A DNA stretch of 64,000 bases from Brasenia schreberi (taxonomy: Eukaryota > Streptophyta > Magnoliopsida > Nymphaeales > Cabombaceae), in contig JAYKKT010000079.1 of assembly GCA_036023115.1 (NCBI GenBank), positions 14,933,501-14,997,500 of the forward strand, written 5' to 3'. The notes beneath the pieces were generated by a model. It did no database searches. It was not told where the DNA came from and worked only from the letters and a program-made list of their open reading frames with translations. This document shows positions 55,512-64,000 of this stretch, piece by piece. Made by a program: the position numbers and the translations under genes. Positions within the stretch are counted from its first letter, which is position 1; every line of letters starts with the position of its first letter.

Positions 55512-58294
55512 TGTGTGTGTGTGTGGAAAACCTATAAAATGGAGCCGGAACCCGCTGTTCATGATACTGGTTTTGTGTGAGGATGACCCGTATGTGAGCC
55601 GGGTCCAGGGACAGTTAAGCAGGCTTCACTTGGAGATGCTTCAATTCCAGTGTGAACTGCGAAAATAAGGGGCATATCATAAAATAAGGACTTATCATAT
55701 TATACTATTGTAATTCACTTTAAAGGTATAGTACATAATGATACGTATTGATATTATTATTAAGCAAAACTTCACAAAGCACGATGTTATTTGGCCATTG
55801 TTAATTTTGGTGCCTATGTTGTTTGAAAAGGTCTCTAAGTTATTGTATGGTTTGCATCATTTATTTAATTAGTAGCAAATGCCTAATATCGTCATCCTTA
55901 ATCAAACATGGTACATCAATTGTCACGTCAACTTATATTAATCGACTAAAATATCATATCAAAATCACCTATTACATCATTTATCACATCAATATCATAT
56001 ACCACATTAACTTACATTTAAAGTTATACTTAAATATTCATTAATATTAAATTAAAAAAATTAATGAATATTATAACTTAATATTCCTAAATATTCCATG
56101 TTAAATTTAATAATACCAAGCAGTATTTAATAATTATGTGGTAGTTGAGTCAACAACTACATCACCCAAGCATGTTAAAAGTAAATTTTGGGTGATGTCG
56201 TTTGCGCTTTTGGACTAACTTGATAGATGATCAAAACTACAAAGTATCATGGCAAAGTTTTTAAACTAGAGAAACCAAATTGAAAAATGTCTAAGCCTTA
56301 GGGTATTTATCTAAAGTTTTCCTTTATTATTAATGTTATTGTTATTATTATGATGATGATATTATTGTTGTTGTCCAATAAGAGATAAAACTTATTTTCT
56401 TTTTTTAATATCATGTGTATCAAGTGAAACTTATTGTATATTGAAACTTATATTGCCATTTGTTTCTTATAAAGCTACTCACAGAAAACACAGAATTATC
56501 CAATATGCACTTTCTAAATAATTGTTTTATAAACTTAAAAAATTAGAAGAGACGATTTTTAAATTCTTGTATGATTTCAAGATCTTTCAACATATAAATG
56601 ACAGTGTATTGATATTTTCTTCATAAACACCTTATGTAGAACACCCTTAATGTTATTAGAAAAAACCTCCAATCTTATCTTTGTATGAAAAGGATTAGAA
56701 TGATTCCAAGCATCTCACTCGAAAATCTAAAAAATTTCTGATCCGTTACCATATACATGAAAATACAAGTATTTTGTAGACATAAAATTGAAGTACACTT
56801 CACTCTCGAAAAATCCTGGATCCACCTGGGTCCTCAAGCACCGGAACCTGTGGACTACAACTTGTCATGTTAAATGAACCACACTGCTCATAGTTTGGCT
56901 CTATTTCTCTTGTGGCTCGTTGTTTGTTAAACCATTCGGAGACGATCATGAGCGTGGTTCAGCGCGATACGGCTTATGAGGGGCTAACCCTTCTAGCTTT
57001 CTCATGTAAAATGAAACATTTCTGTAGCATATTCTTTTAAGAGTTAACAACAATAAAGATATTCACAAAATCGACCAAGAATTCATACACGATGGCAGGT
57101 CTAGATTAGTTCATAAGGTGAGTTGAACAGGTGACGGTTTTAACTGGTGGGCTATTAGTTATGATCAAATTTTGAAATATTCATTGAATTAAAATGTGTG
57201 TGCGAGAGAGAGAAATTAGTCCATGCACATGTGTATCTATGCTTAAACATTCTCAAGGATCTCAATTGTTTGATGAGTGAGATTATCGGTTGAAATTCAA
57301 ATTTCATAAGTGAAAAAGTAAGCAATAAATACACCCGATACTATTATTTGTTTTTTGACTTATTAAAAATCGGATGATTGAGATCTTTAAGAATATTAGA
57401 GCATGGATGAATATGTACATGGACAATGCTCTCTCTATATATAATCATCAAATTTTACTTATTTAATAAGATCCAATTTTGAAATATTCAATGAATTAAA
57501 AACCAATGAATGGTTAAACGATCCTCATTAATCAAATCAAAAAGTGGAATGTTGATAGGAGGCTATATACATGAATAGGATTTCTTATGAAAGTACGTGT
57601 GTTGGATCGGTTTTGTCCAATATCAGAAAGGCAGCTAAATCCTAAGAAAGATCCAGATCTGGCCCAAACACATCATGGAAAATTATCTAAGGATCCATTT
57701 TCTGAAATAATCATTTGGATCTGGATCAGCATTCTGGATAAGTGAATCAGTTAACAGTCCCTGTCAAACACCATTCAAACTTTGCAATTAAAAGAAGTGG
57801 ACCCTTTGAACATGGCCTGGTGTAGGAATTGGAGACATGAATGTTACTAAGGATTTGATAAGATGGACACTTGTCACGTGCCGACTCGTGGACCCACAAG
57901 CCAGAGGGGTCTAGTTCGGATCGAGTATGGGGTGGTTCCGAATCCAAGATACATTTAGCTTGTTCTTGCGATGGAGAAGGCTATGACACAAAGACGAAGT
58001 GTCCTACACACGTTAAGCTGCCAAAGCCGCTCATAGTTTGGCGAGACGGACTGAGCTCAGCTCGTACATATTACACAGAACAAGCTGTAGAAAACATGCT
58101 AAAGGTCTCTTCCCAAGCCAAGAAAAACAATACATGTTAAAGATTGTTGTACACATACGGTCAACAATATCGGCCTGACCCGATCTAGGGATTAACTAGT
58201 TTGATTGGGTTTGGGTAGGGGTTAGAGAAAACACAAACATCTTTGACTGGTGTGGGATGGATACAAAATAAAAAGTATCCAGCCCATATTCAAC

Positions 58295-58298
<4 letters not shown>
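55512..58298. other. Long spacer
   Basis: No gene recognised. Some segments (55790-55850, 56240-56300) look like dispersed repeats. A single G-box CACGTG lies at 57875-57880. Confidence 0.35.

Positions 58299-58366
<68 letters not shown>
58299..58366. repeat. (TA)n microsatellite
   Basis: About 34 TA units, followed by ACATACATATATAC. Confidence 0.95.
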
Positions 58367-58371
<5 letters not shown>

Positions 58372-58573
58372 CATATATACATATAGACCCTATAACATCT
58401 TAGAGCTGCATACTTATGTTCATCTTTTAGTTTTAAAGCATAAGTGTAATAAGAAAGACTTTTATATTTTTTCAAACACTTTTATAACTTTATAAATAAC
58501 ATTCATATCCTTCAAACGTAAAGAGTGAACACAAATATGTATGTATTAAAGATCATAGGATTTAGTTAAATAT

Positions 58574-58634
<61 letters not shown>
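58574..58634. repeat. (TA)n(TG)n compound microsatellite
   Basis: TA units to 58588, then about 23 TG units. Alternating purine-pyrimidine sequence throughout. Confidence 0.95.
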
Positions 58635-58636
<2 letters not shown>

Positions 58637-58950
58637 GTTTTAAATTGCAACCACCTAACCTTTACGTAACTCATCTTCATGAGCTTTCTATAAGCTGATC
58701 TAGCTTGTGGCTCATCTCGATAAGAGACTGGCTCGTTTTAAATGAGCAAACGAGGCAAGCCACCAACAAGCATCAAACGAGCCATGAACAGACCCAACTA
58801 TAGTTGGCTTCACAGAGCTGTTAAGGCGGTACGGGTCTGGGTTTTATCATTAGGACTTCAGGATGACTATTCATGGATATGGATATCAAGATTTGAGATA
58901 CCAATATCCGAAAACGCGATGCGCCGGGTAAACAGGGCTTCATGTGATGT

Positions 58951-59114
58951 CACGTGGCCGCTGTTGCTGGCATCACGTGATGTGATGTTGATTGACCCAA
59001 GGGCATTTCCGTCCAAGTCAATCAACTCGTAGTCCGCGTTATAAAATGCAATCTAATGACATGGATAGAACGTGCCACGTGTACTAAAGATACCCTATAG
59101 TTATGCGCCACGTG
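58951..59114. promoter_or_regulatory. Cluster of four CACGTG (G-box/ABRE) motifs
   Basis: CACGTG occurs at 58951-58956, 58974-58979, 59076-59081 and 59109-59114. The last two share the longer word GCCACGTGTACT, a strong ABRE/G-box core bound by bZIP and bHLH factors. A TATA-like TTATAAAATG lies at 59039. No transcript can be assigned on either side. Confidence 0.4.
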
Positions 59115-60285
59115 TACTTAAATCTAAGGTTAACAGAAGCCTTCAACAGTAAACTACGGCTCCGTATTCATTTCGTACAGAGTACCAATAGCTGTATATG
59201 GTACTGTACCATGCAATACGATATGATGCCCTTTTCTATTTAAATTTATTAAAATGAAAAATATTGAATCAACATATCAGACCATACGATAGTGATAGAA
59301 AAATACACAGTATGGAGTGATAAGATGCATTATGCAGAATAAATAGATGAAAAAGTTATAGGGATACGAAACGGGTCAATGGGTCGTGCCACTTCCTCCT
59401 GGGACAAAATCAGGTGGACCAAATCCTGGACGCTATTTTATGTTCAGGTTTATTGACGGTATAATATATATAATTCAAATCTCCATTACTCATCATCCTG
59501 AAAATGTTTATACATGATTATAAACCGAAAGACATTATACCTTTACAACTACTCCCTTTCTCTCTTACACATATAAATATATATACCAACTAAACCCAAT
59601 CCAATTTTTATGGGGCCAGTTCGGAACAAGAATCTGATCCCTGGTGTTGAACCCATGAGCCAGACAAGGTCTTTTCTGGGTTGGGTTCAAGTCGGGTTGT
59701 CAGATTGCTCTCCTGCATAAGGGGATCATATATATATATATATTCATATATAAAATCATGATATAACATAGTATGATAAAATGCCAACAACTACTCGGTA
59801 AGCATGGTGAGAGAGAGATGCCTGGTCAGTTCGACATTATCATAATGGAATGAGCAGATTGGAATGCAATTAATGGGGGAGTAATGATAGGAAGAGTGAC
59901 TGGAACCAAGCAAATCAAGGCATGATAAAAGCAATCGATCATTATTTCAGAAGTAGTTCTTGAAAATTGAATCCAGTGAAATGATTTAGCGGTATCGTGA
60001 AGTACTTCTGAGAAACGATTTGACGCAAAAAAACGCTCAACGAAAAAGTGACTTTGATCAATTAAATTGTAGTGGGCTGTAAATAAACCGAGTTGAGTGA
60101 CTATGTGCAAGATCAACTCAGCTCGTCTAAGAAATGCTCTACTCCAGCTCGGTCAAACAAAGAGCACTCTTCGTGAATGATGATCAAGAAACTGTGAACT
60201 GCAAGCAGCTAAGAAACGTACCAGGACGAAGGTCAAAATGTAAAAAATAGAAAGAGACTCCACCAGCATTTAAAGAAGACATGAT
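59115..60285. other. Spacer
   Basis: No gene recognised. The segment at 59160-59310 has GTAC/GATAC-rich text like the hAT termini at 60300 and 63450 and may be a related fragment. Confidence 0.35.
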
Positions 60286-60289
60286 ACTA

Positions 60290-63200
60290 ATGTTATCTGT
60301 ATTGCCCCGCATCATATGATACGGAGCGATATGTATACACTAAAGTGTATCACCTATTGCGATGTATTGACCTATATCATATGATAGGGACTACTATACG
60401 ATACAGGCCATATCACTCATATTGTATAGATCATATTTGTTTTAAAAACCCCACCTATATGAACAAAACCCCATATTTTATGGGATTTTTGGCTTCTTTT
60501 TGAGATCTCTAGTTGCTCCATGATAACTTTCAGCTAGGAAGAAGCATCTTCAACAATACCATCACTCCGGCAACGACAACAACGGTAATTCGATGGTTGT
60601 GGAAAAGGGTTTTTTCTTTTTTTCTATGTATATTTTGTATCTTCTTGTATTTTTTTTAAATAATAATATATGACTTTTCATTGTATATGTGATAATCAAT
60701 GAAGTGAGAGATATTCTTTGAGTGTTTTGATGGTCTATTAAGTGAAGATTGGAGATTTATGAAATTCAAGATAATTTATAAAATGTCTTTATTTTCAGGT
60801 TCATTAAGATTTAAGAAGTAGTAAATTAAGATGACAAAAATGGGTGTTACAGAATCTCAATGTCAATATGATGATCCAACATGGCAGTATGATACTTCAA
60901 TTGTGGGAAGCAAATTGAAAATCAAATGTATTTTTGAGAAGGTGATTAGTGATGAAGCTTCTCAATTGAAATATCACCTAGTAGAAACTAGGAAAGAGGT
61001 TGATCCTTGATCAGGCAAAGTTAGGAGAGTGCTACAAAACATTAAATAGCAATGTCTACAGATGATAACAATATAGTTGAGAAGAGACAAGAAAAAAAGA
61101 TGCAGAGATGTTTGAGGAAGAGGACGTTGGACTTGATGATGATGATGATGATGATGATATCCCTTTTAATGCTAAGACAGAGGTTAGTAGTAGTTCTCAA
61201 CCATTAACTAGAGGAAAGAGGGTTGTTGAAGAAGTTGCAAGTGGTCTAAGAGGAAGAACTAAAGAAAGATCTTCTTTTTGGCATACAATCATTTTTTCCC
61301 TCCTAGTGCTACACTTGGTGCTCAACTTAGAATTCATACTGCTATATCTTCAAAATAATTGTATGAACAAGTAAACCTTATAATGTGGAGATGATTTTAT
61401 GATACATGCATACTATTTAATACAATAGATTCCTTTTATTGGAGAGAGAAATTATTGGGTAAGATCATCCTTCAAGTCGAAGAGTATTTTTGACTTTGAG
61501 AGAATCATGGAAGGAGATAGGATATACTATCATGACATATGGATAAATAGACAGACAAGAAAGGACTTCCTTCTCTATTGTCTTAAACGACTTTTGTTTT
61601 TGAAATCTCTAGACATGGTAGAGGAGCGCCATATTGTAGAGGTTTTAAGGCATGAATTTAATAAGGTGATATTGGAGGTTGGGCATAAAAATGAAGTTCA
61701 ATTAATTTAAAGATAATACAACTAACTATAAAGTAGCTACAACATAGTTTGTTGATAATTATGAAACTTTTTATTAGATACCGTGTACAACCCATTGTTT
61801 AAATCTCATCATTGAGGATATTGGATAGATAGATGAGGTAAAGGCACTAACTGATTATTGTCAAATATTATAACCATTCATTTGTATTATTTATGATAAA
61901 GAGATATACTGATGGTGTAGAGCTCTTTCATACGGTTGCTACTTGGTTTACAGCTAATTTCTTGTCAGTATAGAATATTGTTAAACAAAAGCAAACCTTG
62001 AAGAGTATGCTTACCTTAGATGAGTGATAACAGTTTGTAGAGTTGCATCAAAATAAGAGAAATAGAAAACTTAATGAGATTTCAGAGTTGTTCTTCAAGA
62101 GTACATTTTAGAAAACATAATAGAGTATGTTTACTATTCATTTGTATTATTAAAGATCACATGCTCTTTGATTAAAGGTTTGAGATTGGTTGATAATGGA
62201 GAAAAGTCATCTATAGGTTATCTTTATGGCTATTAGGAGCAATTTTAATAGAAAAAAGAGTGATTATGTACACATCTAGAGGATTATTGATAATAAATGA
62301 AACATACAGTTGCATCAACCTATTAATGCAACAACTTACTATCTAAATCTAGCGTTTAGGTATTTTGCAATCTTTAAAAGGGACGGTGAGGTTAATAGAG
62401 ATATCATTGATTACAAAGATAGATTGATCCTTGATTAGAGTAGAGTTGATGAAGATCTATAATAATGCACTTCACTTAATGGGTTTGCCTGTAGCCATTC
62501 ATAACCATACTAATATGCACCTAGGTAAATATATATGAATAATTTATCTTAATATTTAAGTTTTTAAAATCTTATATTTATAGTGAAATAGATCTTTATA
62601 TTTGTCTTTTCTACTAGATGTTTGGTGGATTAGGTTTGAAAGTAATTGTCCAAACTTAAGAGATTTTGCAATAAGGGTTTTGAGTAATGACTTTAGTGTA
62701 ACTAGTTAAAGGAATTCTGGTGTCTTTGAATATATCCATACAAAAGAGCACAAAAGATTGAAATATAAGTGACTCAATGACGTAGTTTTCATCTGTTGCA
62801 ACATATGACTTTAATAGAGGTAATTAAGGAATACTTACTAATTAAGCATTCAATTCAATGTTTTAATTTATGAAGTTTGTATTCTTGAACTTTTTAGTTT
62901 TAATTTTTATTTACTTATCATTCTTAAATGCAATTAAGAAAGTTAAACTCAAGTAGGTATGATAATCAATTTTATCCAATAAGTCTTGATAATTTTGCTA
63001 TCTTATAGGAGTGAAATATGGAAGATAATGAAGAAAATACACTCCTAATATAAGAAGACATTGAGTTGATCAATTTGAAATGATTGCAACAATATCAACT
63101 AGGGGACAATGATATTGATTTTACTATTGAAGGTGGTGATGATCTTGAACAAGGAGGAGAAGAAGATAGTTGATGATCTTGATTACAATATGTAATTAGT

Positions 63201-63530
63201 AATTCTTCATTTTTTAATTATGAAAGTTGTAATTTTATTTTGTTACTTGACACTTGTTTAAAGTTTAAACTTTAATCATAAAGGTGTACTGCTTAAATGC
63301 TTATATATTGAAATTTGAATGGTGAATGATGAATATTTACTCAACTTTTGAATTATAAGAATTATTTAGAATCAGATTGGGTTTTTGTTTTTTATTTTTT
63401 ATTTTAAAACTATTTAAAAAAAAGTTATGATACAATACACCTATATCATAGACGAAAATGATGCATGATACAATATGATACAAACAACATTGTATGATGC
63501 TGATACAATTATGAGCAATACCTTGAACTA
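60290..63530 (+). mobile_element. hAT-family transposon, decayed (about 3.2 kb)
   Basis: The ends are rich in GATAC/GTATC words in both orientations (60300-60430 and 63430-63520). The left end reads GTATTGCCCC and the inverse of the right end GGTATTGCTC, sharing GTATTGC. Candidate 8-bp flanks match only partly. The interior holds a broken BED-finger/DUF659 transposase on the plus strand. A second fragment of the same 5' end lies inverted at 4320-4530. Confidence 0.65.
60832..63175 (+). pseudogene. hAT transposase (BED finger and DUF659), heavily broken
   Basis: The reading begins MTKMGVTESQCQYDDPTWQY, then GSKLKIKCIFEKVISDEASQ and LKYHLVETRKEVDP, a BED-type finger whose second Cys is replaced (CIFEKV for CxxC). 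After an acidic stretch (DDDDDDDD, 61130-61160) comes MEGDRIYYHDIW and VILEVGHKNEVQLI (61507-61710), then DNTTNYKVATT and LNLIIEDIG, all from the DUF659 catalytic region. Later pieces (LIKGLRLVDNGEKSSIGYLY near 62180) match the C-terminal half. It ends acidic (EGGDDLEQGGEEDS). Many stops and frameshifts. Confidence 0.75.
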
Positions 63531-63593
63531 TGTCACATACAGTATCCACATGATCTTCATGACATGTGGACTTGGTCACCTACAATGCATACA

Positions 63594-63725
63594 CATATAT
63601 ATATATATAGAGAGAAGAGAGTTTTAATTTATTGTACATGCTTTTTCTATTATTCCATTAACAAATGCATAAATTACCCTAAAAAAATCTTAAGCATATA
63701 AAAGAGAGTATGTATATATATATAT

Positions 63726-63781
<56 letters not shown>
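63594..63781. repeat. TA and (GA)n microsatellites
   Basis: (TA)8 at 63594-63610, TA at 63712-63726 and 26 uninterrupted GA units at 63730-63781. No gene in the remaining 219 bp. Confidence 0.95.
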
Positions 63782-63784
<3 letters not shown>

Positions 63785-64000
63785 CACGCATATACACACT
63801 CTCAAAAGCCATGAACTATGTCACATGGACTATTCAATTTAGAGGAATATGATCTCCGTGACATATGTAGACATGTGGTTGATACATTGTGACACATAAA
63901 TTTTAATTATGTATGCATATACTGTACCATTAGATCAAAATATAGTGTACATCAATGCATTTGATTGTCAAATTTCATCAATGGGAATATTCAAGTATTC

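Overview
This is nuclear DNA from a flowering plant. The evidence is a multi-exon gene for a U-box/ARM ubiquitin ligase closely resembling Arabidopsis PUB45/PUB6/PUB7, plant-type Ty1/copia, Ty3/gypsy (Tat-like), RTE-clade LINE and hAT elements, long AT/GA microsatellites and AT-rich spacers. I cannot place the species. Only one gene looks intact. Nearly everything else is transposon sequence of different ages, often nested.

Layout: 0.4-2.5 kb is a non-autonomous hAT-like element with a perfect 8-bp target duplication. 2.6-2.8 kb is a 203-bp LINE tail with a 17-bp duplication. 3.2-3.8 kb is a small element carrying an RRM gene fragment. 5.1-10.9 kb has a tandem duplication, an LTR-like segment with a strong hairpin, a minus-strand LINE, and a decayed plus-strand Copia element broken by a head-to-head LINE chimera. 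11-18.5 kb is mostly spacer with a possible gene 5' remnant, a GC-richer block that may be organelle-derived, and a broken hAT transposase joined to a LINE fragment. 18.5-19.6 kb is another LINE. 19.6-35.0 kb is one minus-strand Copia element split inside its Gag zinc-knuckle codons by an 11.7-kb Tat-like Gypsy element (LTRs 20675-22862 and 30351-32393, TSD AGTGT). 35-38 kb holds an unidentified broken coding segment and a tRNA-Lys-like sequence with a poor acceptor stem. 38.1-41.4 kb is the most complete LINE (endonuclease plus reverse transcriptase, frameshifted), sitting between TA repeats. 42.1-42.4 kb is a 5' fragment of an ALIX/BRO1-domain gene.

43.2-54.6 kb is the PUB45-like gene on the minus strand: five coding exons (771 codons plus stop) and probably two 5' leader exons. 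Four of its six inferred introns each carry a retroelement insertion. Its spliced leader appears to contain a 44-codon upstream ORF whose UGA is immediately followed by the main AUG. This is the most interesting regulatory signal here. 55-60 kb is spacer with a GAGCTC-rich repeat, microsatellites and a cluster of four CACGTG motifs. 60.3-63.5 kb is a decayed hAT element with a recognisable but broken transposase.

I saw no CRISPR array, operon or prokaryotic defence system. All exon junctions and element boundaries were read by eye and have not been checked with software.
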